Below, in pieces: positions 49,759-60,236 of a DNA stretch of 64,000 nucleotides (position 1 is the first letter of the stretch; the number at the start of each line of letters is the position of its first letter). Location of the stretch: the NCBI GenBank assembly GCA_902560565.1, contig CACEMG010000004.1:1-64000 (forward strand), read 5' to 3'. The notes under the pieces are model-generated. The model did not search any database. It was not told the origin of the DNA and worked only from the letters and a program-made list of their open reading frames with translations. A program made the translations under genes and the position numbers. Source of the stretch: an uncultured Pelagibacteraceae bacterium. Lineage in GTDB: Bacteria; Pseudomonadota; Alphaproteobacteria; Pelagibacterales; Pelagibacteraceae.

Positions 49759-50632
49759 GTCGCGCCGTTGAAATTTGTTTTTTTAATAAAATCTCTCTTC
49801 TAAAAATGATTACTGAAGAGGTAATAACTAATGTTGCACCTACTAAAGTTTTTATTGTTGGTATTTCATCCCAAATGAAATAACCAAAAATTATTGCAAA
49901 AACTAAAGCTAAATATTTTAATGGTGTAACCAATGATACCTCTGAAAATTTATAAGATTGGCTCAGCCATAGATTTGCAACACCTCCAAAAATTCCTATT
50001 AAGGATAAAAGTATTAGGTCTGTTAAATTTGGCATTAACCACCCATAAGGTATCGTAAATAAACCTGCTAATGTAATTGCTGCAGAAAAATATAATGAAA
50101 TTAGCCAAACTGGTTCTGTCGAGGATAATTGTCTGATTGAAATAGCAACATATGACATTCCTAAAACGAAAATAACTGGAAAGATATAATAAACATTTAA
50201 AGAACTTAAACCTGGTTCAGAAATAATAATAATTCCAACGAAACCAACAAAGACCGCTAACCATCTAAAATAACCAACTTTTTCACTTAAGAAAAAAATT
50301 GAAAAAATTGTTGTAAAAATTGGTGCAGCAAACGAAATACTGACAACGGTTGCCAATGGTAGATTTCTCAATGCTGTGAAAATAGAGAGTAAAGCCATCA
50401 GTCCAAAAAAACATCTTGAGAAGTGTAACATTGGCCTTTTTGTTAAGTAAAAATCTTTGAGTCTTTCTTTAGGGATCACAAAATAATAAAGAAATAAGCC
50501 AAAAAAACCTCTGAAAAAGATTACCTGGCCTAAAGGATAGTTATCTGACCATTTTACAATTAGATCCATTACGGAAAATGCACATACAGATAAGAACATG
50601 TACAAAAAACCTAATTGATTTTTAGAAAACAT
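49751..50632 (-). CDS. EamA/DMT family transporter
   Basis: Ten TM segments with duplicated EamA pattern (FRGFFGLFLYY, FLSEKVGYFRWLAVFVGFVGIIII). Confidence 0.92.
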   Translation of the reverse strand: MFSKNQLGFLYMFLSVCAFSVMDLIVKWSDNYPLGQVIFFRGFFGLFLYYFVIPKERLKDFYLTKRPMLHFSRCFFGLMALLSIFTALRNLPLATVVSISFAAPIFTTIFSIFFLSEKVGYFRWLAVFVGFVGIIIISEPGLSSLNVYYIFPVIFVLGMSYVAISIRQLSSTEPVWLISLYFSAAITLAGLFTIPYGWLMPNLTDLILLSLIGIFGGVANLWLSQSYKFSEVSLVTPLKYLALVFAIIFGYFIWDEIPTIKTLVGATLVITSSVIIFRREILLKKQISTARHD

Positions 50633-50666
50633 AAGATTAACTTTAGTTTAATAAACTTAATAATCA

Positions 50667-51110
50667 ATGGAAATAGCAGTATTAGCTTGTGGATGCTTTT
50701 GGGGACCTGAAATAAAGTTCAGTAGATTAGACGGTGTTTTTAAAACTGAGGTAGGTTATTGCGGAGGTAACACGAGTAAAACAAGTTATCAAGAAGTTTG
50801 TGAAGGAGATACGAATCATGCTGAAGTTGTTAAATTAGACTTTGATCCAAACATAATTTCATATGAAAAAATTTTAGATTACTTTTTTGAAATACATGAT
50901 CCTACAACCTTAAATTCTCAAGGACCAGACTTTGGTACACAGTATAGAAGTGAAATTTTTTATCTTAATGACGAACAGAAAAATATTGCAAAAAAAATAA
51001 TAGAAAAATACAACAAAAAATATTACGGGAAGGTGGTTACTAAAATTTCACAAATAAAAAATTATTGTATAGCTGAGGAATATCATCAAAAATATCTAGA
51101 AAAAAGATAA
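50667..51110 (+). CDS. msrA: Peptide-methionine (S)-S-oxide reductase
   Basis: ACGCFWGPE, GYCGGNTSKTSYQEVCEGDTNHAEVVK, FFEIHDPTTLNSQGPDFGTQYRS, AEEYHQKYL. Confidence 0.96.
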   Translation: MEIAVLACGCFWGPEIKFSRLDGVFKTEVGYCGGNTSKTSYQEVCEGDTNHAEVVKLDFDPNIISYEKILDYFFEIHDPTTLNSQGPDFGTQYRSEIFYLNDEQKNIAKKIIEKYNKKYYGKVVTKISQIKNYCIAEEYHQKYLEKR

Positions 51111-51926
51111 ATGTCTTTAGTAGAAACTACTTGGGTTGAAAATAATTTGAGTAATATAAAATTGATTGATTGTTCTTGGCATCTTCCTAATGCTTCGAGA
51201 AATCCATATCAAGAATATTTGAATCAGCATTTACCAAATGCATTGTTTTTTGATTTAGATAAAAATTCTGATCAGAATACAGAACTACCACATATGTTGC
51301 CGTCTCGTAAAAAGTGGGATGAAATTGTTTCAGGTTTAGGTATAAAAAATGAAGATAGAATTATTGTTTATGATAATTCTGATTTAATCAGCTCCTGCAG
51401 ATTATGGTATACTTTTATCTATTTTGGACATGACCCTAAGCTTGTAAGTGTTATGAATGGTGGCCTTGAAAAATGGCAATCAGAAAAAAGACAGATTACA
51501 AAAGAAGTAATAGTTTTTCCTAAATCGCATTACATATCAAAAGAAAAAAAAGATTTAGTAAAATCAAAGACGCAAATTGAACAAAATATTATTAGTCAGG
51601 AATTTAAAATTCTTGATGCAAGAAGTAAAGAAAGATTTGAGGGTAAAGAAAAAGAGCCAAGAAAAGGTTTAAGAAGTGGATCTATACCAAATTCTTTATG
51701 CTTGCCATTCAAGCAATTAATAGAAAAGGATAAAACATTTAAATCTAAAGAAGAATTGTTAAAAATTTTTAAATCAGTTTTAAAACATGATTTTTCATCA
51801 AAAATTGTGTTTTCATGCGGCTCTGGTGTTACAGCCTCAGTTTTAGCACTTGCATATTCCTTAATTGATAATAAGTATAATCCTGTCATTTATGATGGTT
51901 CATGGTCAGAGTATGGCAAAATATAG
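51111..51926 (+). CDS. 3-mercaptopyruvate/thiosulfate sulfurtransferase (rhodanese)
   Basis: Two rhodanese domains with active-site CGSGVTA and FFDLDKNSDQNTELPHMLP. Confidence 0.94.
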   Translation: MSLVETTWVENNLSNIKLIDCSWHLPNASRNPYQEYLNQHLPNALFFDLDKNSDQNTELPHMLPSRKKWDEIVSGLGIKNEDRIIVYDNSDLISSCRLWYTFIYFGHDPKLVSVMNGGLEKWQSEKRQITKEVIVFPKSHYISKEKKDLVKSKTQIEQNIISQEFKILDARSKERFEGKEKEPRKGLRSGSIPNSLCLPFKQLIEKDKTFKSKEELLKIFKSVLKHDFSSKIVFSCGSGVTASVLALAYSLIDNKYNPVIYDGSWSEYGKI

Positions 51927-51929
51927 TTT

Positions 51930-52799
51930 ATGAAAAATTCAAAAAAAGTTTTAATTGGTGTTGTAATTTTTTTTATAATAATTGCAATTGTTGTAATTGG
52001 AAGAACAATGGTTGGAAACCATTTCAAAAAAAAATTTAGCAAAAGACCACCTCCTGGAATTATTGTCAAATTAGTTTCTGAAAAAGCCTTCTCAGAGAGA
52101 ATCGAAAGTTTTGGCACTGCAATTTCAAAAAAAACAAAATCTTATCGGATTCAAAAAAGTGACTTAATTTCAGAACTAAAATTAGATAATTATGTAGAAA
52201 AAGGATCTTTAATAGTCAAATTGAAGGACAAAGATATTATTGCACCATTTAGTGGTATTCTAGGTTATAGAGGCATTACAGAAGATGTCCTAGGATCAGA
52301 CAATTCTCTCATTATAACTTTAGATGATAGTTCGGTAATTTACGCCGATTTAAAAATACCTGAATCTTTTGCGCCAGTTATTAAAAAAAATTTGCCGGTA
52401 GATGTAAAGTTTTCAGGACTAAAAAACAAAATTTTTTCTGGAAAAGTGGAAGGTTATTCAAGTAGAATCAGTGCAGATACAAGAAGTTTATTAACGAGGA
52501 TTAAAATAGATAACAAAGATTATGAATTAATACCAGGTTCACTACTTGAAGTAAGTGTGAAATTTAATGAAAGAAATTCTCTCTCAGTTCCTGACACAAG
52601 TGTGATGCTAGAGGGAGAAAGCTCTTTTGTATATAGAGTGCTTGATGATAATAGTTTAGAAAAAACTCAAATCCAAATTGGAAATAGAGATGAAGGATTT
52701 ATAGAGGTAATTTCAGGATTAAATGAGGGTGATCTAATTGTTGCAGAAGGTCTAAAAAAAGTAAATCCAAAAGGAAAAATTAAACCAATTAAAAAATAA
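51930..52799 (+). CDS. RND efflux periplasmic adaptor (membrane fusion protein)
   Basis: N-terminal TM, lipoyl-like APFSGILGYRGI and VAEGLKKVNPKGKIKPI; followed by RND pump. Confidence 0.92.
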   Translation: MKNSKKVLIGVVIFFIIIAIVVIGRTMVGNHFKKKFSKRPPPGIIVKLVSEKAFSERIESFGTAISKKTKSYRIQKSDLISELKLDNYVEKGSLIVKLKDKDIIAPFSGILGYRGITEDVLGSDNSLIITLDDSSVIYADLKIPESFAPVIKKNLPVDVKFSGLKNKIFSGKVEGYSSRISADTRSLLTRIKIDNKDYELIPGSLLEVSVKFNERNSLSVPDTSVMLEGESSFVYRVLDDNSLEKTQIQIGNRDEGFIEVISGLNEGDLIVAEGLKKVNPKGKIKPIKK

Positions 52800-55700
52800 A
52801 TGTTTATAACTGATTTAAGTATAAGAAGGCCGGTAGTCTCTTGGGTAATGTCTCTTATATTGGTTTTATTTGGCATATTTGTATTTTGGAAATTGCCTGT
52901 AAGAGAATTACCATCAGGTCTTCAGCCACCAGTTGTTCAGATAAAAGTGGATTACAAATCAGCATCAGCACCGATAATTGATCAAGAGGTTACTCAAGTT
53001 TTAGAAGATGTAATTGGTGGAGCAGAAGGTATTAAAAATATTGACTCAGTGTCTGAAAATGGAAGGAGTACAATTAGTATTGAGTTTGATACAGAAATGG
53101 ATTTAGACAATGCTGCAAATGATATACGAGAAAGAGTAGCTAGAGTTGCAGATAATTTACCCAATGAGGCAGAGGCTCCACAAATATTAAAACAGGCTGC
53201 GGGTTTTACGACAACTATGTGGATAGCGCTTTCTTCTCCCTCATGGAGTGATTTGGAATTGGGAGATTACGCAGAGAGATATTTAGTTGATAGATTTTCA
53301 AGTATTAAAAATGTTGGAAGAATTTTAGTAGGTGGTCTAAGGGAATTAAGTGTCAGGATTTGGATAGATCCAATAAAATTAGCTGCTAATGATTTAACCA
53401 TTCAAGAATTAGAAAATGCACTCAGAAGCGAAAATGTTAGTCTTCCAGCTGGAACTTTAGAAGCAACTAATGTTGATCTTACTCTAAATCTAGACAAATC
53501 TTATACAACTATTGACCAACTAAAAAGCTTGCCCTTAAAAAAGAACAAAGACAACATAGTAAAATTGTCTGATGTTGCTGAGGTTGAATTTGGCCCTGTT
53601 TCAGAAAAAACATTATTTAAGGCACAAAGAAAAGATAATCTTAACTTAAAAACAGTAGGTATAGGTATTTATGCTAGAAGTGGGGCATCAACTGTCGAAC
53701 TGTCAAAAGATATCAAAAAAAAGCTAAAAGAAGTTAGAAAGTCTTTGCCGAATGGATTAAATATAGAAGTTGCATTTAATAGAGCAAACTATGTCGGAGC
53801 AGCAATTAATGAAGTATACAAAACTCTTTTCATAGCTTTTATATTAGTAGTAATCATTATTTATTTGTTTCTTGGAAATTTAAAAGCAGTGATAGTACCA
53901 GCAGTTGCGCTTCCCGTTAGTCTAATCGCATCTTTTTTAGGAATTTATATTTTTGATCTATCAATAAATATATTTGTTCTTTTGTCTTTTATTTTAGCTA
54001 TTGGAATAATTACAGATGACTCGGTCATTATGACAGACGCAATTTATAGAAGAATTGAAAATGGTGAAAAACCCCTTGTAGCAGCTTATAGAGGATCAAA
54101 GCAAATAACATTTGCAATTATTGCAACTACTCTGATATTGGTTGCAGTATTTTTACCGCTAATTTTCATAAAGGGAATTTCTGGAACCTTATTCAGAGAA
54201 ACCGCGATTGCATTATCTTTTTCTGTAGTTATTTCATCGTTTGTTGCACTAACCTTATCTCCAATGCTTGGAAGTAGATTTTTAACACTAAAAACTAAAC
54301 AAAATAAAATTATAAGTAAATTTAATTATTTTTTTAAATCATTTCTAAAATTTTATAAAGAAAGTCTTAATTATTTTCTCGATAAACAAAGACTAATAAT
54401 TTCATTTATGATTTTAGTAATTATTTCTTCAGTATTATTATTTAATTTTTCAAAAAAGGAACTGCTTCCTCTTGAAGATAGGGGGGCATATTTGGTAATC
54501 GGAATGACTGACGAAGGAAGCTCATTTGAGTACACGCAAGAAAGAGCACAAGAAATAGAGTCTAAATTAATTCCTCTATTGCAGGAAGAAAATAGCCCGT
54601 ATAGAAGATTTATAATGCGAGTTCCAGGTTTTGGTAGATCAAGTAATTCGTTTAATACTTTTATAATAATAGCTTTACTTAATCATTGGGATGATAGAAG
54701 TAAAAATACACAATCAGTTATGAGAGAAGCTATAGGAAAAATAGTAACTAATCCACAAGCGATTGCTTTTCCTATTTCACCACAATCAATAAGAGTTTCA
54801 AATTATAACAAACCAGTTCAAATGGTAATTTTAGGATCATCTTATGAGGAACTTGAGCAAATTCAGAATAACTTAATATCGGAATTAAGAAAAAATAAAA
54901 ATTTGTCAAGAATTGAGTCAGATTATTCTAAAAATAAACCAGAGGTAAAATTAATTATCAACAAAAATAAAGCAAAAGATTTAGGGATATCAACAGACCA
55001 AATAGGCAAGACTTTGGAAACTCTTTATGGTGGAAAAACTGTTACAACGTTTAATAAACTTGGAAAAGAATATCCAATTATAGTACAAAAATATTTGTCA
55101 GATAGAAGAAGTAAAGAAAGTTTAGCAAAAATTTTTGTAAGATCTGAAAATAGCTCAAAACTTATATCACTGGCAAATTTAGTTGATTTTAAGGAAGAAG
55201 GATCAGCCAAAATTCTTTCAAGATATAACAGACAAAGAGCAGTAACTATATCTGCTAATATAAACGAAGGATATTCATTAAGTGAAGCAATAAGATATTT
55301 AGAAAAAACTATGGAAAATGTTTCACCCCAGAATCAGATTTCCTGGAAGGGAAAATCTGAAGAGTTAAAAGAAACCTCAAATGAATTGTTTATAATATTT
55401 GCTTTAGCATTAATAACTGCTTATTTAGTTATGGCAGCTACTTTTAACTCATTTATTCACCCATTTATAATAATAATGACTGTCCCGCTAGCTGTATTTG
55501 GTGGATTGGTTTTCATTCTTTTTTTAAATAGTTCAATCAATATTTTTTCACAAATTGCTCTTGTTATTCTCATTGGTATATCTACAAAAAATAGTATCTT
55601 AATTGTAGATTTTGCAAATCAACTTAGAGCATCTGGAAAAAATATTGATAATGCAATAAAGGAGGCGTGCGATATGAGATTCAGACCTATTATAATGACA

Positions 55701-55922
55701 TCTCTTAGTACAATGATAGCAATGGTTCCTTTAGTAATTGGAAATATTGGACCTGGGGCCGGTGAAGGCTCTAGACTTGCTGTTGGGTCTACTATTTTAG
55801 GAGGTATGATTATATCAACATTTTTTACACTATATGTAACTCCAACCATGTACTTGATGTTAGCAAAGAATACTAAACGAATTGATGCTATTGATATTGA
55901 ATTAAAGAAGCAACTTAATTAA
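52800..55922 (+). CDS. RND efflux transporter permease (AcrB/HAE1-type)
   Basis: FITDLSIRRPVVSWVMSLILVLFG, AIGIITDDSVIMTDAIYR, PVSLIASFLGIYIF; 1040 aa. Confidence 0.96.
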   Translation: MFITDLSIRRPVVSWVMSLILVLFGIFVFWKLPVRELPSGLQPPVVQIKVDYKSASAPIIDQEVTQVLEDVIGGAEGIKNIDSVSENGRSTISIEFDTEMDLDNAANDIRERVARVADNLPNEAEAPQILKQAAGFTTTMWIALSSPSWSDLELGDYAERYLVDRFSSIKNVGRILVGGLRELSVRIWIDPIKLAANDLTIQELENALRSENVSLPAGTLEATNVDLTLNLDKSYTTIDQLKSLPLKKNKDNIVKLSDVAEVEFGPVSEKTLFKAQRKDNLNLKTVGIGIYARSGASTVELSKDIKKKLKEVRKSLPNGLNIEVAFNRANYVGAAINEVYKTLFIAFILVVIIIYLFLGNLKAVIVPAVALPVSLIASFLGIYIFDLSINIFVLLSFILAIGIITDDSVIMTDAIYRRIENGEKPLVAAYRGSKQITFAIIATTLILVAVFLPLIFIKGISGTLFRETAIALSFSVVISSFVALTLSPMLGSRFLTLKTKQNKIISKFNYFFKSFLKFYKESLNYFLDKQRLIISFMILVIISSVLLFNFSKKELLPLEDRGAYLVIGMTDEGSSFEYTQERAQEIESKLIPLLQEENSPYRRFIMRVPGFGRSSNSFNTFIIIALLNHWDDRSKNTQSVMREAIGKIVTNPQAIAFPISPQSIRVSNYNKPVQMVILGSSYEELEQIQNNLISELRKNKNLSRIESDYSKNKPEVKLIINKNKAKDLGISTDQIGKTLETLYGGKTVTTFNKLGKEYPIIVQKYLSDRRSKESLAKIFVRSENSSKLISLANLVDFKEEGSAKILSRYNRQRAVTISANINEGYSLSEAIRYLEKTMENVSPQNQISWKGKSEELKETSNELFIIFALALITAYLVMAATFNSFIHPFIIIMTVPLAVFGGLVFILFLNSSINIFSQIALVILIGISTKNSILIVDFANQLRASGKNIDNAIKEACDMRFRPIIMTSLSTMIAMVPLVIGNIGPGAGEGSRLAVGSTILGGMIISTFFTLYVTPTMYLMLAKNTKRIDAIDIELKKQLN

Positions 55923-56518
55923 AAAATAATATATTTTCTTGTTTTAAGAGAATTTTGGCAACTTAACAATTGTGATTTATATTTTTTAGACTGTGTTTGT
56001 ACCTTCTTGGCTAAAGATATAACTTTTGAATTTTTTTTATAGTTTTTATAGTTTCCCCAACCCTCATGATAAGCAATATACTGTCTAAATGCATCTTTTT
56101 TTGAAATTTTTAATATTTTTTCGGTTTTATTGATGTACCATCCTATAAAATCTACACTATCTTTGAATCTAGTCCTTGTTGCCAAAGGATTGTTTGTTTC
56201 TTGTTTATATTGTTTCCATGTTCCTTTAACTGCTTGAGAATATCCAAAGGATGATGATGGTCTTTTATAAGGAATAACTTTGAAAATTTTATTTCTTTTT
56301 GGTTTTGCAAGCCAGTCAAAATTAGACTCCATTTTAATAATAGCAAGCTGTAAGTATATTGGAGTTCCCCATTTTTTTTCAGTATTTTTCGCATGCTTGT
56401 ACCAAAGATATCTTTCAGAAAATATGGAACAACCATCTGCAGTATTTTTAGGAATAGATGAGCAAGAAAAAAGAAATAAACAGAGCACTAAAATTAAAAT
56501 ATTATTTTTTTTTTTCAT
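55919..56518 (-). CDS. Lipoprotein with lytic transglycosylase-like (SLT) domain
   Basis: Lipobox LFSC at start 56518; LAIIKMESNFDWLAKP, SSSFGYSQAVKGTWKQY, YIAYHEGWGNY. Confidence 0.87.
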   Translation of the reverse strand: MKKKNNILILVLCLFLFSCSSIPKNTADGCSIFSERYLWYKHAKNTEKKWGTPIYLQLAIIKMESNFDWLAKPKRNKIFKVIPYKRPSSSFGYSQAVKGTWKQYKQETNNPLATRTRFKDSVDFIGWYINKTEKILKISKKDAFRQYIAYHEGWGNYKNYKKNSKVISLAKKVQTQSKKYKSQLLSCQNSLKTRKYIIF

Positions 56519-57011
56519 TTTTTCTCCAATTCCATGGTTTTTCAAATGTACCCTGCCATAAACCTAATTTATCTCTTGCTGCCTCTTTTTCTTGAAGAAT
56601 ATATTTTTTTGAGTACCTAACATAAGCTAAGGCATGTCCATTTCTAACAAGCCAAGAATTAATATTTAATTTATTCTTATAACAAGTTGCAAGCTTCCTT
56701 TTGTATCTATCTACATTTTCTATTTTACATAATATTAACTCGTTTTTTAATAATTTTTTCAGTTTTTTTGTAGAGATTTTCCCGCATGGGTATTTTTTAT
56801 GAAAAGATAAAAATTGAATGCTTAGAAAAATCTTTTTACATGATTGGTTTGTCTCAGGTGCATCAATACCAGATAATCTAATTTTGTTATTTTTAATTTT
56901 AATTGTATCACCATCAATCACTAAAGCCCTTCCTTCAATTACTTCAGCATAAGCATTGAGCGAGACAAAAAATAATAAAAGTAAAAAAACTTTAAATTTT
57001 TTTTTTAACAT
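56502..57011 (-). CDS. Thermonuclease (staphylococcal nuclease-like), exported
   Basis: Signal peptide; VIDGDTIKIKNNKIRLSGIDAPETNQSC, NVDRYKRKLATCY, AREKLGLWQGTF-like end (AARDKLGLWQGTFEKPWNWR). Confidence 0.93.
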   Translation of the reverse strand: MLKKKFKVFLLLLFFVSLNAYAEVIEGRALVIDGDTIKIKNNKIRLSGIDAPETNQSCKKIFLSIQFLSFHKKYPCGKISTKKLKKLLKNELILCKIENVDRYKRKLATCYKNKLNINSWLVRNGHALAYVRYSKKYILQEKEAARDKLGLWQGTFEKPWNWRKNEKKK

Positions 57012-57378
57012 AAGAAAAACATAAAAATAATATTAATGATATTAATACACCCAATACATTCCCATATAAATCAGAAATCTGGAAACTTCTATTTGGTACT
57101 AATATGTGAAGTATCTCAAATAAAAAGGATATTAAAAAAAAATAAGTAAGAATAATTTTCTTTTTTTTTTCAAAAAAAAGTAAAAATCCGAAAAATGAAA
57201 GAAACAAAAAAGCATAAACATGATTAGATGAGAAATTTAATAATAAGAGATTAAAGTCATCTGTTAGCTGAGGTTGTCGATTTAAGTCTTTATATATTAT
57301 AAAACCCAATATACTTCCCGGGTATAAGTAGAAAATTGCAAATAGTGTATTTATTAAATAAAATAATGATTTAAACAT
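56992..57378 (-). CDS. VanZ-like membrane protein
   Basis: FLFEILHILVPNRSFQISDLYGNVLGVLISLILF pattern typical of VanZ-like family. Confidence 0.8.
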   Translation of the reverse strand: MFKSLFYLINTLFAIFYLYPGSILGFIIYKDLNRQPQLTDDFNLLLLNFSSNHVYAFLFLSFFGFLLFFEKKKKIILTYFFLISFLFEILHILVPNRSFQISDLYGNVLGVLISLILFLCFSYVKKKI

Positions 57379-57409
57379 GATACAATTTTCTTATATTTAA
57401 ATTTTTTAT

Positions 57410-58126
57410 ATGAGTCATTTATTTTTAGTAAGACACGGACAAAGTGAATGGAATTTGCAAAAAAAATTCACTGGGTGGGTAGATGTGGATTTAACGCCAC
57501 ATGGAAAATTAGAAGCTTGTAAAGCTGGAGAAGCAATAAAATCAACAAATGTTAAAATTGACTTATTTTTCAGCTCTTACCAATTAAGAGCAATAAATAC
57601 ATTAAAGTTAATAAAAAACACAATAAGAAATAATTCAGAATTCACAAAAGCTTGGGAACTTAATGAGAGACACTATGGATCACTTACAGGTTTGAATAAA
57701 GAGGAAATGATAAATAAACTTGGAGAAAAAAAAATTCACGAGTTTAGGCGATCATGGGATATTAGGCCTGACCCATTAAACCAAAATAGTCCTTACCATC
57801 CAATTAACATAGACATTTATAAAAATATTCCAAAAGAAAATATTCCAGATACAGAGTCTCTTAAAGATACTTATAGTAGAGTGATTAATTATTTTACTAA
57901 AAAAATTAATATCGAAATAAAAAATGAAAAAAATATTCTTATATCGGCACATGGAAATTCAGTAAGAGCGCTTTGTAAGTTTTTATTCAAATTAGATGAA
58001 AAACAGATTCCCAAGCTTGAAATACCTACTGGAAATCCTCTTCATATTGAATTAGATCAAAAATTAAAGATTATTATGTGCAGATATCTTGATCAAGATA
58101 GAGCTCAGGACTTATTGGTTTTTTAA
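57410..58126 (+). CDS. gpmA: 2,3-bisphosphoglycerate-dependent phosphoglycerate mutase
   Basis: LFLVRHGQSEWNLQKKFTGWVDVDLT, ELNERHYGSLTGLNKEE, LISAHGNSVRAL. Confidence 0.96.
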   Translation: MSHLFLVRHGQSEWNLQKKFTGWVDVDLTPHGKLEACKAGEAIKSTNVKIDLFFSSYQLRAINTLKLIKNTIRNNSEFTKAWELNERHYGSLTGLNKEEMINKLGEKKIHEFRRSWDIRPDPLNQNSPYHPINIDIYKNIPKENIPDTESLKDTYSRVINYFTKKINIEIKNEKNILISAHGNSVRALCKFLFKLDEKQIPKLEIPTGNPLHIELDQKLKIIMCRYLDQDRAQDLLVF

Positions 58127-58804
58127 TATTTTATTATAAATCATTAAATCTGTTGTATGTAAAAATTTAAGATTGCTCTCATAACCAAAAAGTTGAGACT
58201 GATTCATTTGATTAGTCCATATTTCATTCATCGAGAATTTTTTTTTTGTGGTTTGAGAAAAAATATTTCTATTAATAATTTGACATCCGGTATATATAAA
58301 TTTTTTATTATTATCTTTTATAAGTTTCTCGTTAACTAAATTAAAATCACCTTGTAATCTTTTATCAAAACTTAGGTCTTTATGAACAACTAGTAAAATA
58401 TTATTTATTTTTTTCGTAAAATAAAAATTAGTCATTTCTAATATGTATTTATTATAGCTCTCATTCCATATAGTGTCGGGGTTAAAAACTAAAAAATTTT
58501 CCTCGTTTGAGTTTTTTATCATATTAGTAATGCCACCTCCTGTATCAAGAATTTCATTACCATCTTCTATTAATTCAATATCTATATTTGTATTCAATTG
58601 CTTTACAAATTTTTTTATCTCGTCTGAGAGGTAAAAAATGTTAATCTTAATTTTTTTTATTTTAAGTTGTTCAATTAATTTAATTGTTTTTTCTAATAGT
58701 GTTGTCTCTCCAATTTTCAACAAAGGTTTAGGTTCTGTTTTAGTTAAGGGAAGTAACCTTTTTCCAAAACCTGCACATAATATGAGTGCTGTATTAATTT
58801 GCAT
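58112..58804 (-). CDS. Nucleotidyltransferase, MurU-like (sugar-1-phosphate uridylyltransferase)
   Basis: ALILCAGFGKRLLPLTKTEPKPLLKIGETTLLEKTI; directly downstream of an AmgK-like kinase. Confidence 0.82.
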   Translation of the reverse strand: MQINTALILCAGFGKRLLPLTKTEPKPLLKIGETTLLEKTIKLIEQLKIKKIKINIFYLSDEIKKFVKQLNTNIDIELIEDGNEILDTGGGITNMIKNSNEENFLVFNPDTIWNESYNKYILEMTNFYFTKKINNILLVVHKDLSFDKRLQGDFNLVNEKLIKDNNKKFIYTGCQIINRNIFSQTTKKKFSMNEIWTNQMNQSQLFGYESNLKFLHTTDLMIYNKILKNQ

Positions 58805-60236
58805 TTTTTTTTCTTAGTTTAGCTGAAAAGTTTTTATTTAAATACAATTTAAGATCTTTAAAAACTGGTTTATTTTTAATTCGACTCTCTATTAATTTCC
58901 AAGCATATGGAATTAATTTTAAATATTGATTTTTTTGGTCTCTGAGGGAAAGTCTAGTAAAAATTCCTATAATTTTTAAATTTCTTAGTACAGATAAAAT
59001 ACAAAAGTCATTTACAAATTCTATTTTATTAATTTTGTTTTTATTATTTTTAATATAGTAACTTAGGAGTTTTGCTTTAAGTTTTCTGCTAGTTTGAAAT
59101 CTTACATCATCTATTAAAGAAGCCAAATCATAAGCTTTATTGCCTATAACTGCATCTTGCGAATCTAAAATACCATATGAGTTTTTGCATGGAATTATAT
59201 TAGATATATGAAAATCTCTATGTACAAATGTATCATTTTTTAAAATTATTTTTTTAATTAAGGATTTAATTATTTTTTTTAAGCGTTTATTAATTTTTTT
59301 AACATCTCTCCTATTTTTATTAGCAACTACATACCAATCACAAAAAAGTTTTGCCTCATTAAAAATTTTCACATTTGTGTATACAGGGACTTTATAGTAT
59401 TCACCCATAAAATTTTTTATCTTTTTTGTTTTAATCTTCTGAATTTTGAGCAATGATAATATTATGTCTTTGTAAATTTTTAGATTTTTATGACTATTTT
59501 TTTTTGAAAAAACGTCAAAAATTGTTTTATAACCTAGATCTTCTATTTCTATAAAATTATTTTTATAGTTTTGGTAATAAAGCTTTGGGGCAATAATTTT
59601 ATTTTTAATTAAATTTTTATTAATAGCATCGTAATCCAAAAGATTTTTTTTCTTATCTTTTTTACAATAAACAATAATAGAACTTTTTTTACCTTTGGAT
59701 TTTCTAAAAAATGTTCTAAATGAAGCATCTCCCTTAATCTGAGTATATTTATTTTCTCCAGGATATTCTTTGATTTCTAAGTTAAATATTATTTTTTTTA
59801 TTTCTATAAATCTTTTATTTGTATTTTTGTTTAATTTAAAAAAAAGTTCATATCTATTCTTAGGCTTGGATATAATTTTTTCAGGCCATTCGACTAAAGT
59901 AAGTTTGCTTTTGTAGTCATTAAATAAACCAGTATTTTGAAGATCTTTTGTCTTTTCTATTCTGAAGAGATCAAAATGATTTACAATCAAATTTTTTATC
60001 TGATACTCATTCATAATATTGAAAGTTGGACTGGTAACTTCGCTTAAGGATTTCCTCGATCTTAATTGCAAGTAATTTATAAGATATCTAACAAATGTAG
60101 TTTTTCCAGCTCCGATTTCTCCGTAAAGAAAGACGATGTCCCCTTTATTGAGAAATGTTGAAAAAATTTTAGCTAAAGAGGCTGTTTTGTTTTCTTTAGA
60201 TATATCAATCTTGCTACTGTTAGTAGCGATATGCAT
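58794..60236 (-). CDS. TsaE - APH-type (AmgK-like) sugar kinase fusion
   Basis: N-term TsaE Walker [19 protein letters not shown] and [14 protein letters not shown]-term APH motifs [12 protein letters not shown] and [23 protein letters not shown]. Confidence 0.88.
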   Translation of the reverse strand: MHIATNSSKIDISKENKTASLAKIFSTFLNKGDIVFLYGEIGAGKTTFVRYLINYLQLRSRKSLSEVTSPTFNIMNEYQIKNLIVNHFDLFRIEKTKDLQNTGLFNDYKSKLTLVEWPEKIISKPKNRYELFFKLNKNTNKRFIEIKKIIFNLEIKEYPGENKYTQIKGDASFRTFFRKSKGKKSSIIVYCKKDKKKNLLDYDAINKNLIKNKIIAPKLYYQNYKNNFIEIEDLGYKTIFDVFSKKNSHKNLKIYKDIILSLLKIQKIKTKKIKNFMGEYYKVPVYTNVKIFNEAKLFCDWYVVANKNRRDVKKINKRLKKIIKSLIKKIILKNDTFVHRDFHISNIIPCKNSYGILDSQDAVIGNKAYDLASLIDDVRFQTSRKLKAKLLSYYIKNNKNKINKIEFVNDFCILSVLRNLKIIGIFTRLSLRDQKNQYLKLIPYAWKLIESRIKNKPVFKDLKLYLNKNFSAKLRKKNAN

